Positions 54,858-63,858 of a DNA stretch of 64,000 nt are shown here, piece by piece. The DNA is from Pseudomonadota bacterium. Lineage in GTDB: Bacteria; Pseudomonadota; Gammaproteobacteria; Burkholderiales; Rhodocyclaceae. The stretch covers positions 52,842-116,841 of the forward strand of contig JAFEFC010000004.1 of NCBI GenBank assembly GCA_018240785.1, written 5' to 3'. The notes beneath the pieces were generated by a model that saw nothing but the letters and a program-made list of their open reading frames with translations, ran no database searches and had not been told where the DNA came from. A program made the position numbers and the translations under genes. Every line of letters begins with the position of its first letter. Position 1 is the stretch's first letter.

Positions 54858-54859
54858 GC

Positions 54860-56614
54860 TCAGCTCCGCGCGCCCTTCAGGCGCTCGATGACGAAGTCGG
54901 CGATCTCGGTCACCGGCACTTTCGCCGCCTCGGTGTCGCGGCGCCCCTGGTATTCGGCCATGCCTTCCTTCAGGCCACGGTCGCCCAGCGTGACGCGGTG
55001 CGGCACACCGATCAGCTCCCAGTCGGCGAACATGACGCCGGGGCGCTCGTCGCGGTCGTCCAGCATCACATCCACGCCGGCGGCGAGCAGCGTGTCGTAG
55101 AGCTTCTGCGCTTCCTCGCGCACCGCCTGCGACTTGCCCCAGCCCACCGGGCAGATCACCACTTCGAACGGTGCGATGGAAGCAGGCCAGATGATGCCGC
55201 GGGCGTCGTTGTTCTGCTCGATCGCCGCGCCCAGGATGCGGGTGACGCCGATGCCGTAGCAGCCCATCTCGAAATGCTTGGGCTTGCCGTCCTCGTCGAG
55301 GAAGGTCGCGTTCATCGCCTTCGAGTACTTGTTGCCAAGGTAGAACACGTGGCCGACCTCGATGCCGCGCTGGATCGCCAGCGAGCCCTTGCCGTCCGGC
55401 GACGGGTCGCCTTCGACGACGTTGCGGATGTCGGCGATCAGTTCGGGTTCGGGGAGGTCGCGGCCCCAGTTGACGCCGGTGTAGTGGAAATCCGCCTCGT
55501 TGGCACCGCAGACGAAGTCCGCCATGTGGGCGACGGTGCGGTCCGCGATGACGCGTACCGGCTTCTTCGTGCCGATCGGGCCGAGGTAGCCGGGGCGGCA
55601 GCCGAAGTACTCCAGGATCTCGGCTTCGGTCGCGAAGCGGAAGCCCGCCTTCAGGCCTTCGATCTTGCCGGCTTTCACTTCGTTGAGCCCATGGTCGCCG
55701 CGCACCAGCAGCAGCCAGATGGTGGTGCCGGCCGGCTGGTCGGCTTCGTCCACATCGTCGCTCGCGAGCACCAGCGACTTGACGGTGCGTGCCAGCGGCA
55801 GGTCGAGCAGGGTGGCGACATCGGCGCAGGTCTCGCGCCCCGGGGTGGGCGTCTTCTCCAGGCCCTGCTCGGGGGCGGCGCGGCCCGGCAACAGCGAAAC
55901 GGCTTCGGCCAGCTCGATGTTGGCTGCATAGTCGGAGGCGGGGCAATACACGATGGCGTCTTCGCCCGTGTCGGCGATGACCTGGAACTCGTGCGAGCGG
56001 TCGCCGCCGATCGCGCCCGTGTCTGCAGCGACCGCACGGTATTCGAGGCCCAGCCGGTCGAAGATGCGGTGGTAGGCAGCATGCATGGTGTCGTAGCTGC
56101 GCCCTGCGGCTTCGGCGCTGCGGTCGAACGAGTAGGCGTCCTTCATGACGAATTCGCGCCCGCGCATGACGCCGAAGCGAGGCCGGCGCTCGTCGCGGAA
56201 TTTGGTCTGGATCTGGTAGAAGTTCTTCGGCAGTTGCCGGTAACTCTTGAGCTCCTGGCGTGCGATGTCGGTGACGACTTCCTCGGAGGTGGGCTGCAGC
56301 GCGAAGTCGCGCTCGTGCCGATCCTTGATGCGCAGCATCTCCTCGCCCATCTTGTCCCAGCGCCCGCTTTCCAGCCACAGCTCTGCGGGCTGCACCAGCG
56401 GCATCACCAGCTCCATGGCGCCGGCGCGGTTCATCTCCTCGCGGATGATGTTTTCCACCTTGCGGATCGCGCGCAGGCCCAGCGGCATGTAGCTGTAGAT
56501 GCCGGCTGCGGTCTTGCGGATCATGCCGGCGCGCAGCATCAGCTTCTGGCTGACGACTTCAGCGTCGGAGGGAGCTTCCTTGAGGGTGAAGAGATGGAAC
56601 TGGCTGGCGCGCAT
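54860..56614 (-). CDS. proS: Prolyl-tRNA synthetase
   Basis: ProRS charges tRNA-Pro. The 584-residue protein is the bacterial type with a YbaK-like editing insert between motifs 2 and 3. The start [15 protein letters not shown] is standard. Motif 2 contains [23 protein letters not shown], motif 3 includes [19 protein letters not shown], and the anticodon-binding domain ends the protein. The editing insert has [10 protein letters not shown] and [11 protein letters not shown]. The gene is divergent from rppH and is followed by the transglycosylase gene after two bases. Confidence 0.96.
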   Translation of the reverse strand: MRASQFHLFTLKEAPSDAEVVSQKLMLRAGMIRKTAAGIYSYMPLGLRAIRKVENIIREEMNRAGAMELVMPLVQPAELWLESGRWDKMGEEMLRIKDRHERDFALQPTSEEVVTDIARQELKSYRQLPKNFYQIQTKFRDERRPRFGVMRGREFVMKDAYSFDRSAEAAGRSYDTMHAAYHRIFDRLGLEYRAVAADTGAIGGDRSHEFQVIADTGEDAIVYCPASDYAANIELAEAVSLLPGRAAPEQGLEKTPTPGRETCADVATLLDLPLARTVKSLVLASDDVDEADQPAGTTIWLLLVRGDHGLNEVKAGKIEGLKAGFRFATEAEILEYFGCRPGYLGPIGTKKPVRVIADRTVAHMADFVCGANEADFHYTGVNWGRDLPEPELIADIRNVVEGDPSPDGKGSLAIQRGIEVGHVFYLGNKYSKAMNATFLDEDGKPKHFEMGCYGIGVTRILGAAIEQNNDARGIIWPASIAPFEVVICPVGWGKSQAVREEAQKLYDTLLAAGVDVMLDDRDERPGVMFADWELIGVPHRVTLGDRGLKEGMAEYQGRRDTEAAKVPVTEIADFVIERLKGARS

Positions 56615-56769
56615 GGAAGGAGTCGAAAAGCGTTTGTCGAGGGGCCGATTTTAGCGCATGGCGCCGCAGCACGAACCGGCAGACGATGGAACGTGCGCCG
56701 GTGCGCGCTTTCAAACGGCAGGCAAGTGTGAAAAAATCCTGACAACTCACCAAAATCTGAAGGTTCAGC

Positions 56770-57333
56770 ATGCTCGACCGTGAAGGCTTTCGCCCGAACG
56801 TCGGCATCGTTCTGGTTAACGCGCGCAACGAGGTCTTCTGGGGCAAACGGATCCGCGAACACTCCTGGCAGTTTCCGCAAGGTGGCATCAAGCATGGCGA
56901 ATCACCGGAGCAGGCCATGTACCGGGAGCTTTTCGAGGAAGTGGGGCTGCGCCCTGAGCACGTGAAGATTCTCGGCCGCACGCGAGGCTGGCTGCGCTAC
57001 GAAGTGCCCAAGCACTGGATACGCCGCGAATGGCGCAATACCTACCGTGGTCAGAAGCAGATATGGTTCCTGCTTCGCCTGGTGGGGCGTGATTCCGACG
57101 TCTGTCTGCGCGCGAGCCATCATCCGGAATTCGATGCCTGGCGTTGGAGTGACTACTGGGTGCCGCTCGACGCGGTGATCGAGTTCAAGCGGCAGGTGTA
57201 TCAACTGGCGCTGGTCGAGCTCGCCCGCGTCCTCTTCCGCTCCCGCAGCTTCGAGATGCCGGAGAGCTACCGGCTGACGACGGCGCCAGCCACAGCCGAG
57301 CCGGTCAAGGTGGTGCTCGACAGTCCCCGCTGA
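56770..57333 (+). CDS. rppH: RNA pyrophosphohydrolase
   Basis: RppH removes pyrophosphate from mRNA 5' ends and so triggers decay. The 187-residue protein has the RppH N terminus [20 protein letters not shown], the Nudix box spread over [20 protein letters not shown], and [25 protein letters not shown] and [20 protein letters not shown] follow, as in RppH. The C-terminal 30 residues are variable. It diverges from proS, a gene order common in betaproteobacteria. Confidence 0.94.
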   Translation: MLDREGFRPNVGIVLVNARNEVFWGKRIREHSWQFPQGGIKHGESPEQAMYRELFEEVGLRPEHVKILGRTRGWLRYEVPKHWIRREWRNTYRGQKQIWFLLRLVGRDSDVCLRASHHPEFDAWRWSDYWVPLDAVIEFKRQVYQLALVELARVLFRSRSFEMPESYRLTTAPATAEPVKVVLDSPR

Positions 57334-57464
57334 CCCGCGCGTTGATCCTCGCCGCACGGCGCTTGCCGTGCCTGCCGGTGTGATCTTTACTCGATGCAGG
57401 GGCTCGCCGCTTCGCCGTACGCAAGAGGGCGAGCCTCGCTCCATATCGCAACGGGAGGCTCATC

Positions 57465-58061
57465 ATGCATCGGGATCGCTTTTCACCTCTTCCGCAGGCC
57501 CATCTCGACGGCTTGCAATGCGACATCGCCGACGTGTCGGCCGAACGTCGCGTCCGACTCGACTCGGCTGCGCTGGAGGTGATGACCGACCTGCGCCAGG
57601 TGCCGGCGGCCACCGTGGATGCCGGCATGAGTCAGGATGAAGCCCTCCGCGCAATGCAGGCGCGGGGCGTGAGGCTGCTCCTGGTGACCGATGCGGAGCG
57701 CGGCGTGGTCGGCCTGGTGACGGCAGCCGACTTCCTCGGCGAGCGCCCGCTGCGTGCCGCGCAGGAGCGCGGTCTGCGCGTGGGTGAAGTGAGCGTGGCG
57801 CAGGTCATGACCCCGCTCGCGGCGATGGAGGCGGTTCGCCTCGAGGACGTGCTGCGGGCCGAGGTCGGGCATGTCATCGCGACCCTCAGGCGTTCGGGCA
57901 GGCAGCACGCGCTGGTGATCGAGACGGCGGCGGCCGGCCGCGCCCGCATCCGCGGCATCTTCTCGATGACGCAGATCGCGCGCCAGTTGGGCGAGCCCCT
58001 GCCGGCGGCGACCGAGGTTGCGCGCAATTTCGCCGAGATCGAGGCTGCGCTGGCCGCGTGA
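57465..58061 (+). CDS. CBS-domain protein
   Basis: The 198-residue cytosolic protein has two CBS domains, at about residues 45-100 and 112-175. Sequence marks are MQARGVRLLLVTDAERGVVG and VIATLRRSGRQHALVIE. CBS pairs bind adenosyl ligands and usually regulate a partner. No other domain is present, so its target is unknown. GGGAGG precedes the ATG. It precedes the rubrerythrin gene by 172 bases with a palindrome between them, so it need not be in that operon. Confidence 0.88.
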   Translation: MHRDRFSPLPQAHLDGLQCDIADVSAERRVRLDSAALEVMTDLRQVPAATVDAGMSQDEALRAMQARGVRLLLVTDAERGVVGLVTAADFLGERPLRAAQERGLRVGEVSVAQVMTPLAAMEAVRLEDVLRAEVGHVIATLRRSGRQHALVIETAAAGRARIRGIFSMTQIARQLGEPLPAATEVARNFAEIEAALAA

Positions 58062-58134
58062 ACGCCGCCGGTTCCGCCCGGGACGTCGAAGTTGGGTGGA
58101 CAGGGCGGCGCGGATAGGCTCGACCAATGCATGG

Positions 58135-58151
58135 AATAGCGCTCCGCTATT
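58135..58151. promoter_or_regulatory. Palindromic operator upstream of the rubrerythrin gene
   Basis: AATAGCG-CTC-CGCTATT is a perfect 7-bp inverted repeat with a 3-base centre. It abuts a -35-like TTGGGC (58151-58156). A TAGGCT (58174-58179) follows after 17 bases. The position suits a repressor, but which one is unknown. Confidence 0.55.
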
Positions 58152-58233
58152 TGGGCGCGCTGCGCGCTTTGTCTAGGCTGAAGGTGTCCCGGCGACAGGG
58201 GCGTTCATCCAACGGACGACAAGGAGAGGAGAC

Positions 58234-58653
58234 ATGCAACTGAAGGGTTCCCAGACCGAAGGCAATCTGAAGGCTGCCTTCGCCGGCGAGTCGCAGGCGA
58301 ACCGCCGCTACCTCTACTTCGCTGCCAAGGCCGACGTCGAAGGCCAGAATGACGTGGCGACCGTGTTCCGCTCCACCGCTGAAGGCGAGACGGGCCACGC
58401 GCATGGGCACCTCGAATACCTCGAGGCGTGTGGCGATCCGGCCACCGGTCTGCCGTTCGGCAGCACCCGGCAGAACCTCGGCGCGGCCATCGCTGGCGAG
58501 ACGCACGAATACACCGACATGTATCCGGGCATGGCAAGAACCGCACGCGATGAGGGCTTCGACGAGATCGCAGACTGGTTCGAGACCCTGGCCAAGGCGG
58601 AGCGCTCGCATGCCAACCGGTTCCAGAAGGCTCTCGATGCGCTGACCGACTGA
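58234..58653 (+). CDS. Rubrerythrin, short form without rubredoxin domain
   Basis: Rubrerythrins reduce hydrogen peroxide at a diiron site. The 139-residue protein has only the four-helix ferritin-like domain. Ligands are visible at Glu19 ([12 protein letters not shown]), Glu52/His55 ([10 protein letters not shown]), Glu89/Glu92 ([11 protein letters not shown]) and Glu123/His126 (AERSHANRF). The rubredoxin domain that normally hands on electrons is missing, so a separate donor is needed. The Fe-S protein 89 bases downstream is the obvious candidate. AAGGAGAGG precedes the ATG. Confidence 0.94.
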   Translation: MQLKGSQTEGNLKAAFAGESQANRRYLYFAAKADVEGQNDVATVFRSTAEGETGHAHGHLEYLEACGDPATGLPFGSTRQNLGAAIAGETHEYTDMYPGMARTARDEGFDEIADWFETLAKAERSHANRFQKALDALTD

Positions 58654-58670
58654 GCGACGGGGCAAGGACG

Positions 58671-58693
58671 AACGGGCGGTGCAACCGCCCGTT
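58671..58693 (+). terminator. Hairpin between rubrerythrin and Fe-S protein genes (attenuator or processing site)
   Basis: AACGGGCGGT and ACCGCCCGTT form a perfect 10-bp stem with loop GCA. Only two T end the stem and no T-tract follows. It may let rubrerythrin be made in excess over the downstream genes. Confidence 0.5.
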
Positions 58694-58742
58694 CTGCCAA
58701 TGGCTGGCGGATGGCGATCCTTGCAGCGAAGGGGGAGTTGTC

Positions 58743-60095
58743 ATGACCAAGCGTGAAGGCAGTCTCGAGGCGCCTACGCGGCACGCGATTGCGTGGCGTG
58801 ACCCCGCCTACCACGATGAAGCGGCGCTGCTGGGCGAGATGGAACGTGTGTTCGACATCTGCCATGGCTGCCGGCGCTGCGTGAACCTGTGCACCACCTT
58901 CCCGACCCTGTTCGATCTCGTCGACGAGAGCAGCAGCGGTGAAGTCGACGGCGTGGCGAAGAAGGACTACTGGAAGGTCGTCGACCAGTGCTACCTGTGC
59001 GACATCTGCTTCATGACCAAATGCCCCTACGTGCCGCCGCACGAGTGGAATCTGGACTTTCCGCACCTCATGCTGCGCGCCAAGGCGGTGAAGTTCCGCA
59101 AGGGCGAGGTGCGCTTCCGCGACAAGCTGCTCACCAGTACCGACGCGCTGGGCAAGCTCGCCGCGATCCCGGTGGTGGCGCAGACGGTCAATGCCGCCAA
59201 CCGCAATGGCGCCGCGCGCGGCGTGCTGCAGTCGGTGCTGGGCGTCGACAAGCGGCGCGAGCTGCCGCCCTACGCACCGGCGAAATTCCGCTCGAAGGCC
59301 AGGGTGGCCGAGCGCTGGCCGGTGAGACATGGTGAGCGCACGCCGGGCAAGGTGGCGATCTTCTCCACCTGTTACATCAATTACAACGAGCCGGGCATCG
59401 GCCACGATCTGGTCGCGATCCTCGACCACAACGAGATTCCGACCGTGCTGGCGCGGCAGGAAGCCTGTTGCGGCATGCCCAAGCTGGAACTTGGCGACCT
59501 GGAGGGCGTCGAGCGGCTGAAACAGCGCAACGTTCCGCCGCTCGTCGAGCTCGCGCGGCAGGGCTATGCCATCCTCGCGCCGGTTCCGTCCTGCGCGCTG
59601 ATGTTCAAGCAGGAACTGCCGCTGCTGTTCCCGGACGATGCGGACGTCGCCGCAGTGGCGGAGGCGATGTTCGACCCCTTCGAGTACTTCGTGCTGCGCA
59701 ACAAGGACAGCCTGCTCAAGACCGACTTCAAGCGCCCGCTGGGCAAGGTGTCTTACCACATCCCCTGTCACGGCCGGGTGCAGAACATCGGCCAGAAGAC
59801 GCGCGAGACCCTGCAGCTCGTTCCCGGCACGCAGGTCACCACCGTCGAACGCTGCGCCGGTCACGACGGCACCTGGGGCGTGAAGGAGGAGTACTTCGAT
59901 CTTTCCATGAAGATCGGCCGGCCGGTGTTCCGGCAGATGGCGCAGGCGGAGCCGGACTTCATCAGCTCCGACTGTCCGATCGCCGGCCGCCACATCCAGC
60001 AAGGCATCCGCGACGGGGGTACCACGCTGGCGGCGCAGAAGGCGCATCCACTCACCTTGCTGCGCATGGCCTATGGCCTGGAGGAGGGCGCGTGA
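58743..60095 (+). CDS. Fe-S oxidoreductase with two [4Fe-4S] and two CCG domains (heterodisulfide reductase/GlpC-like)
   Basis: The 450-residue protein has an N-terminal ferredoxin-like pair: Cys40, 43, 46 and 50 ([11 protein letters not shown]), and Cys83, 86, 89 and 94 ([12 protein letters not shown]). Two CCG-type cysteine domains follow ([11 protein letters not shown] near residue 243 and [11 protein letters not shown] near 370). This is the layout of GlpC and HdrB/D-like electron carriers. It lacks a flavin domain, so it should relay electrons. It is flanked by a rubrerythrin and DUF3501 and overlaps the latter by one base (TGATG). The inferred role is electron donor to rubrerythrin. Confidence 0.9.
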   Translation: MTKREGSLEAPTRHAIAWRDPAYHDEAALLGEMERVFDICHGCRRCVNLCTTFPTLFDLVDESSSGEVDGVAKKDYWKVVDQCYLCDICFMTKCPYVPPHEWNLDFPHLMLRAKAVKFRKGEVRFRDKLLTSTDALGKLAAIPVVAQTVNAANRNGAARGVLQSVLGVDKRRELPPYAPAKFRSKARVAERWPVRHGERTPGKVAIFSTCYINYNEPGIGHDLVAILDHNEIPTVLARQEACCGMPKLELGDLEGVERLKQRNVPPLVELARQGYAILAPVPSCALMFKQELPLLFPDDADVAAVAEAMFDPFEYFVLRNKDSLLKTDFKRPLGKVSYHIPCHGRVQNIGQKTRETLQLVPGTQVTTVERCAGHDGTWGVKEEYFDLSMKIGRPVFRQMAQAEPDFISSDCPIAGRHIQQGIRDGGTTLAAQKAHPLTLLRMAYGLEEGA

Positions 60096-60679
60096 TGGCG
60101 ATCGCACGCGACAGCCTGTTGAGCCTCGAACAGTACGCGCGCGAGCGGCCCGCGTTTCGCGCGCGGGTGCTGGCCCACAAGAAGACCCGCACGTTGCACG
60201 TCGGCGAACACGTGACGCTGGTGTTCGAGGATGAGCTGACCATCCGCTACCAGGTGCAGGAGATGCTGCGCATCGAGCGCATCTTCGAGGAGGCCGGCAT
60301 CCGGGACGAACTCGACGCCTACAGTCCGCTCGTTCCCGACGGGCTGAACTGGAAGGCGACGATGCTGATCGAATTCCCCGACGAGGCCGAACGCCGGCTC
60401 TGGCTCGGTCGCCTGAGAGGTATCGAGCGCCGGGTGTGGGTGAAGGTGGCGGGGTTCGAACCGGTCTTTGCCATTGCCGACGAGGACCTCGAGCGGGAGA
60501 ATGACGAAAAGACGTCGTCGGTGCATTTCCTGCGTTTCGAACTCGGTGCCGAGCGGGCGCGCGCGATGCTTCAGGGAGCGGCCCTGGCCGTCGGCATCGA
60601 CCACCCCGCCTACGCGGCGGTCGTCGAGCCGGTATCGGCGACGGTTCGCAACTCACTCTGTGGAGATCTTCGCGTTTGA
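60095..60679 (+). CDS. DUF3501 family protein
   Basis: The 194-residue cytosolic protein matches DUF3501, with [20 protein letters not shown] followed by [18 protein letters not shown], and later [21 protein letters not shown]. No cofactor motif is visible, and its function is unestablished. To my knowledge it is usually encoded next to a rubrerythrin and a CCG-domain Fe-S protein, as here. It overlaps the Fe-S gene by one base, and its stop overlaps the TTG start of the next gene by four. Confidence 0.88.
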   Translation: MAIARDSLLSLEQYARERPAFRARVLAHKKTRTLHVGEHVTLVFEDELTIRYQVQEMLRIERIFEEAGIRDELDAYSPLVPDGLNWKATMLIEFPDEAERRLWLGRLRGIERRVWVKVAGFEPVFAIADEDLERENDEKTSSVHFLRFELGAERARAMLQGAALAVGIDHPAYAAVVEPVSATVRNSLCGDLRV

Positions 60680-61227
60680 AAACCTCATCGCGTCCCGGCA
60701 TCCGCGGGGGCCTGTTGGCCCTCGCTTGTTTTTCCGCGCTCGCGCTGCCTGCCGGCAGCTTCGCCGCCGGCCTGCTGACCGATCCGGATCCCAATTGGCA
60801 GGAGGAAGATTACGTGCTGCCGCCCGCGCCGGCCGAAGCCGGCCTGAGGGCGTTCTTCGTCAGCAGCGCTTCGCCCAACCGCTTCTTCGTCGACGAGCGC
60901 AGCGTGAGCGTGGGGCGCGACGGCGTGGTGCGCTACGTGCTCGTGGTGCGCACGCCGGGTGGCGCGGAGAACGTCACCTTCGAAGGCATACGCTGCGCCA
61001 CCGGCGAGCGGCGCATCTACGCCAGCGGCCGCACGGGCGGCGAGTGGGCGCCGATGAAGGTGAGCGACTGGCAGCCGATCGGCGACAATTCCTACAATCG
61101 GCCGCGCGCTGCGCTGGCTTACGATTATTTCTGTGATGGCCCCGCTGCGCCACGTGATCGCAACCATGCGCTGCGCCGGCTGCAGGGCGAGCGGGATCCC
61201 GGCGAGCCAGGAGGAAACCGGCCATGA
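60676..61227 (+). CDS. CNP1-like exported protein
   Basis: The 183-residue protein has a Sec signal peptide ([20 protein letters not shown], ending near FAAG). The mature domain has [32 protein letters not shown] and [19 protein letters not shown], as in the CNP1-like family named after a Neisseria cryptic protein. YDYFCDG near the C terminus offers a second Cys for a disulfide. The start is TTG overlapping the DUF3501 stop, and the stop overlaps the coq7 ATG (ATGA). Function unknown. Confidence 0.82.
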   Translation: MKTSSRPGIRGGLLALACFSALALPAGSFAAGLLTDPDPNWQEEDYVLPPAPAEAGLRAFFVSSASPNRFFVDERSVSVGRDGVVRYVLVVRTPGGAENVTFEGIRCATGERRIYASGRTGGEWAPMKVSDWQPIGDNSYNRPRAALAYDYFCDGPAAPRDRNHALRRLQGERDPGEPGGNRP

Positions 61228-61844
61228 TCGATCAACTGATACTCGAATTCGACAAGGCATTGCGCACCGTCTTTGCCCCGGCGCGCACCGTGCGTCCCGT
61301 GCCGGGTGACGAGCTTCCCGACGCGGCGCTCGAGGACGACGAGCGGCGCCACGCGGCCGCCCTGATGCGCGTCAATCATGTCGGCGAGATCTGCGCCCAG
61401 GCGCTTTACCAGGGCCAGGCGCTGATGTCGCGCGACCCGGCGATCCGCGAATCGCTGCAGCAGGCCTCGGACGAAGAAACCGAGCACCTCGCGTGGACCG
61501 AACGGCGCATTGCCGAACTGGGTGGTCGCAAGAGCCTGCTGAATCCGCTCTGGTACGGCGGCGCGCTGGCCATCGGCATGGCCGCGGGTCGCTTCGGCGA
61601 CCGCTGGAATCTCGGCTTTCTGGCGGAGACAGAGCGCCAGGTCGAGGCCCACCTCAAGAGTCATCTCGAGAGTCTGCCGGCGCAGGATCGCAAGTCGCGA
61701 GCCATCGTCGAGCAGATGAAGGCCGACGAAGTCGAGCACGCCGAAACGGCGCTGCGGCTCGGCGCTCAGGAACTGCCGGCGCCGGTGAAGGGCGTCATGA
61801 AGCTCGCTGCGCGCATGATGACGCGCACGACCTACTGGGTGTAA
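61224..61844 (+). CDS. coq7: Ubiquinone biosynthesis monooxygenase Coq7
   Basis: Coq7 hydroxylates the demethoxyubiquinone ring in the penultimate step of aerobic ubiquinone synthesis. The 206-residue protein has a ferritin-like diiron fold with [36 protein letters not shown], and [15 protein letters not shown] with [11 protein letters not shown]. All carboxylate and His ligands are in place. It begins inside the stop codon of the CNP1-like gene, so it is coupled to the rubrerythrin-led operon. The terminator-like hairpin at 61852 ends the run. Confidence 0.95.
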   Translation: MIDQLILEFDKALRTVFAPARTVRPVPGDELPDAALEDDERRHAAALMRVNHVGEICAQALYQGQALMSRDPAIRESLQQASDEETEHLAWTERRIAELGGRKSLLNPLWYGGALAIGMAAGRFGDRWNLGFLAETERQVEAHLKSHLESLPAQDRKSRAIVEQMKADEVEHAETALRLGAQELPAPVKGVMKLAARMMTRTTYWV

Positions 61845-61851
61845 ACGGCAG

Positions 61852-61889
61852 GCGCCGCGTTCGGCCACTTCCATCGCGCGGCGCGTTTT
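61852..61889 (+). terminator. Probable terminator of the coq7 operon
   Basis: GCGCCGCG pairs with CGCGGCGC across a 17-base loop, followed by GTTTT. It begins seven bases after the coq7 stop. The long loop reduces confidence. Confidence 0.45.
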
Positions 61890-61941
61890 CCTCCCGCTCC
61901 TGCCCGTGCCCCGTCGCTCCGACCGGCGCTGGCCGGGGCGC

Positions 61942-62361
61942 TCAGTCGATGTCGACGATCTCGCACTCGTGCGTGATCTCGGCCGTCTTGGCGAGCATGA
62001 TCGACGCCGAGCAGTATTTCTCCGCCGACAGGTGGATCGCGCGTTCCACCACTTCGCGCTTGAGGTTCCTGCCCGTCACCGTGTAGATGAAGCGGATGCG
62101 GGTGAACACCTTGGGGTCCGTCTCCGCGCGCTCGGCTTCCAGCCGCACTTCACATCCCCGGATGTCGTGGCGCCCGCGCTTCATGATCAGCACGACGTCG
62201 AACGCGGTGCAGCCGCCCGCGCCGGCCAGCATCAGCTCCATCGGGCGTGGCGCGAGGTTGCGCCCGCCGGCGTCGGGTGCGCCGTCCATCGCCACCAGGT
62301 GCCCGGTCCCGGTCTCGGCCATGAAGGTCATGCCGTCCACCCACTTGATCGTGCATTCCAT
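61942..62361 (-). CDS. OsmC/YhfA-like peroxiredoxin-fold protein
   Basis: The 139-residue protein belongs to the OsmC family, which reduces organic hydroperoxides with a Cys pair. The first Cys lies in AGAGGCTAFDVVLIMKRGRH and the second in SAEKYCSASIMLAKTAEI, both at family positions. The shorter YhfA-type has no established substrate. I choose the ATG at 62361 because GGAG lies nine bases upstream. An ATG five codons earlier has a badly spaced site. It faces the coq7 operon. Confidence 0.9.
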   Translation of the reverse strand: MECTIKWVDGMTFMAETGTGHLVAMDGAPDAGGRNLAPRPMELMLAGAGGCTAFDVVLIMKRGRHDIRGCEVRLEAERAETDPKVFTRIRFIYTVTGRNLKREVVERAIHLSAEKYCSASIMLAKTAEITHECEIVDID

Positions 62362-62750
62362 GTGTCTTGTCTCCATGAACTTCCGGCCTCGCAGCCGGTC
62401 TGCGGAAAGCAGCGCGGCATTCTACCGGAGACGGCGGATGGCTTCCCGCGCAACCGGTCGGTTGCAGCCGGGGCGGTGGCAGAGTGGCGCGAATGTCGTC
62501 GCCGGTGATCATGCTGTCGCACTCGTCAGCTCTGTACCAAAGCGTATGGCTGCAGTGCGCAACAGAACATGTCATATGGATATATGGGGTAGTGGCCCGA
62601 GGCCGTCGCTTGGCCATACCAGCAAGGCATATTGAGATAAATCAATATTTTGAGATTAAATAAGAGCCACTTATGGGGTGATCCAAAGATTTATTGTGCG
62701 TCGCACAAAATCTGCTTGCTCAAGCCCGGCGACGTATGGATAATTCACCT
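62362..62750. other. AT-richer gap upstream of the candidate sRNA
   Basis: This 389-base stretch has no supported gene. From about 62520 to 62745 it is much richer in A and T than the rest of the window, with ATATGGATATATGG and AATCAATATTTTGAGATTAAA. Open frames here (for example 62650-62916) show no family resemblance. It may be a regulatory region or the scar of a lost insertion. Confidence 0.5.
62716..62744 (+). promoter_or_regulatory. Promoter of the candidate sRNA
   Basis: TTGCTC (62716-62721) and GATAAT (62739-62744) are separated by exactly 17 bases. The -10 box differs from consensus at one position. Predicted start near 62751. Confidence 0.5.
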
Positions 62751-62861
62751 CAGTCGGATCGCAGACGCACCGCAAAGCGGGTGCCGGATCCAAACGGTGT
62801 CTCCTCCACCCTCCTCCTTTGGTGTGGATTTAACGCAGTCCCAATGGACTGCGTTTTTTTT
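62751..62861 (+). ncRNA. Candidate small RNA with C-rich anti-Shine-Dalgarno-like loop
   Basis: The predicted transcript of about 110 bases has a 5' hairpin (GCACCGC-AAA-GCGGGTGC), then a second stem in which CCAAA pairs with TTTGG. Its loop holds CTCCTCCACCCTCCTCC (62800-62816), complementary to GGAGG ribosome sites. A strong terminator closes it. Two hairpins with CCUCC loops plus a terminator resemble the cuckoo/CcsR RNAs of proteobacteria. It has no supported reading frame. The call rests on sequence features alone, with no comparative data. Confidence 0.5.
62832..62861 (+). terminator. Strong Rho-independent terminator of the candidate sRNA
   Basis: AACGCAGTCC pairs perfectly with GGACTGCGTT around CAAT and runs into eight T. 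No annotated gene lies upstream on this strand within 980 bases except coq7, which has its own hairpin, so a non-coding transcript is implied. Confidence 0.92.
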
Positions 62862-62889
62862 GCCTGTCTCGCCCGCGCGTGCAACTCGA

Positions 62890-62919
62890 TTGACACACGG
62901 GCCTGCTCCGCCTTAACAT
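62890..62919 (+). promoter_or_regulatory. Promoter of rplM-rpsI
   Basis: A perfect -35 TTGACA (62890-62895) is followed after 18 bases by TAACAT (62914-62919), or after 17 by TTAACA. It lies 57 bases upstream of the rplM ATG. Confidence 0.7.
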
Positions 62920-62975
62920 TGCCAGCTTTCCGTTTGGTGGCCGGCACGCAAGGCCTGACAAGATCGAGGTTTTAA

Positions 62976-63404
62976 ATGAAGACGTTTTCTGCCAAGCCGC
63001 ACGAGGTAAAGCGCGACTGGTTCGTTGTCGACGGCACGGACAAGGTGCTTGGTCGCCTCGCAGCCGAAGTGGCCCGCCGCCTGCGTGGCAAACACAAAGC
63101 AATCTATACGCCGCACGTCGATACCGGTGACTTCATCGTCGTCGTCAACGTCGAAAAGCTGCGTGTGACCGGCAACAAGGCGCAGGACAAGAAGTACTAT
63201 CGTCACTCCGGCTACCCCGGTGGTATCTACGAGACCAACTTCACCAAGCTGCAGCAGCGCTTCCCCGAGCGTGTGCTGGAGAAGGCCGTGAAGGGCATGC
63301 TGCCGAAGGGCCCGCTGGGTTACGCCATGCTGAAGAAGCTGAAGTGCTACGCGGGTCCGTCGCATCCGCACACCGCTCAGCAGCCGCAAGTTCTCGAGAT
63401 CTGA
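62976..63404 (+). CDS. rplM: 50S ribosomal protein L13
   Basis: L13 is an early-assembling 50S protein. The 142-residue protein begins [20 protein letters not shown], contains the family block [20 protein letters not shown] near residue 47 and [10 protein letters not shown] near 75, and ends [11 protein letters not shown], all standard. It is the first gene of the universal rplM-rpsI operon, with rpsI 12 bases downstream. Codon use is more biased than in flanking genes, as expected for high expression. Confidence 0.98.
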   Translation: MKTFSAKPHEVKRDWFVVDGTDKVLGRLAAEVARRLRGKHKAIYTPHVDTGDFIVVVNVEKLRVTGNKAQDKKYYRHSGYPGGIYETNFTKLQQRFPERVLEKAVKGMLPKGPLGYAMLKKLKCYAGPSHPHTAQQPQVLEI

Positions 63405-63416
63405 AGGAGCCGATAG

Positions 63417-63809
63417 ATGGCTGTCACTTACAACTACGGTACCGGTCGCCGCAAGACTGCGGTCGCTCGCGTGTTCATCAAGCCGGGCACCGGCAACATC
63501 GTCGTCAACGGCAAGCCGGTTGACGAGTTCTTCTCGCGCGAAACCGGTCGCATGATCGTGCGTCAGCCGCTGGTGCTCACCGGCAACGAAGGCAAGTTCG
63601 ACATCATGGTGAACGTCGTCGGCGGTGGCGAATCCGGCCAGGCCGGCGCCGTGCGCCACGGCATCACCCGCGCGCTGATCGACTACAGCGCCGAGCTGAA
63701 GTCGGATCTGCGTGCCGCCGGCTTCGTGACCCGCGACGCCCGTGAAGTGGAGCGCAAGAAGGTCGGCCTGCGCAAGGCCCGCCGCGCGAAGCAGTTCTCG
63801 AAGCGCTGA
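63417..63809 (+). CDS. rpsI: 30S ribosomal protein S9
   Basis: S9 binds the 16S rRNA head, and its C-terminal tail reaches the P site. The 130-residue protein begins [20 protein letters not shown], has [20 protein letters not shown] near residue 63, and ends with the basic [17 protein letters not shown] precedes the ATG. It is the second gene of the rplM operon and is followed by a strong terminator 19 bases after the stop. Confidence 0.98.
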   Translation: MAVTYNYGTGRRKTAVARVFIKPGTGNIVVNGKPVDEFFSRETGRMIVRQPLVLTGNEGKFDIMVNVVGGGESGQAGAVRHGITRALIDYSAELKSDLRAAGFVTRDAREVERKKVGLRKARRAKQFSKR

Positions 63810-63828
63810 TCCGCTTCCGCTGCATGTC

Positions 63829-63854
63829 AAAAAGCCGCCTTCGGGCGGCTTTTT
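63829..63854 (+). terminator. Rho-independent terminator of rplM-rpsI
   Basis: AAAAAGCCGCC and GGCGGCTTTTT form an 11-bp stem (A-T pairs included) with loop TTCG. The T-tract is part of the stem base, followed by GTTT and then the intron start. Confidence 0.93.
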
Positions 63855-63858
63855 GTTT

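Noticed and set aside
62780-62830. Possible tmRNA or tRNA 3' fragment (CTCCACC text)
   Set aside because: No T-loop (GGTTCGA-type) and no acceptor pairing partner could be found.
62650-62916. 88-codon open frame upstream of rplM
   Set aside because: It has no ribosome site, runs through the strong terminator at 62832 and shows no similarity. A candidate sRNA explains the region better.
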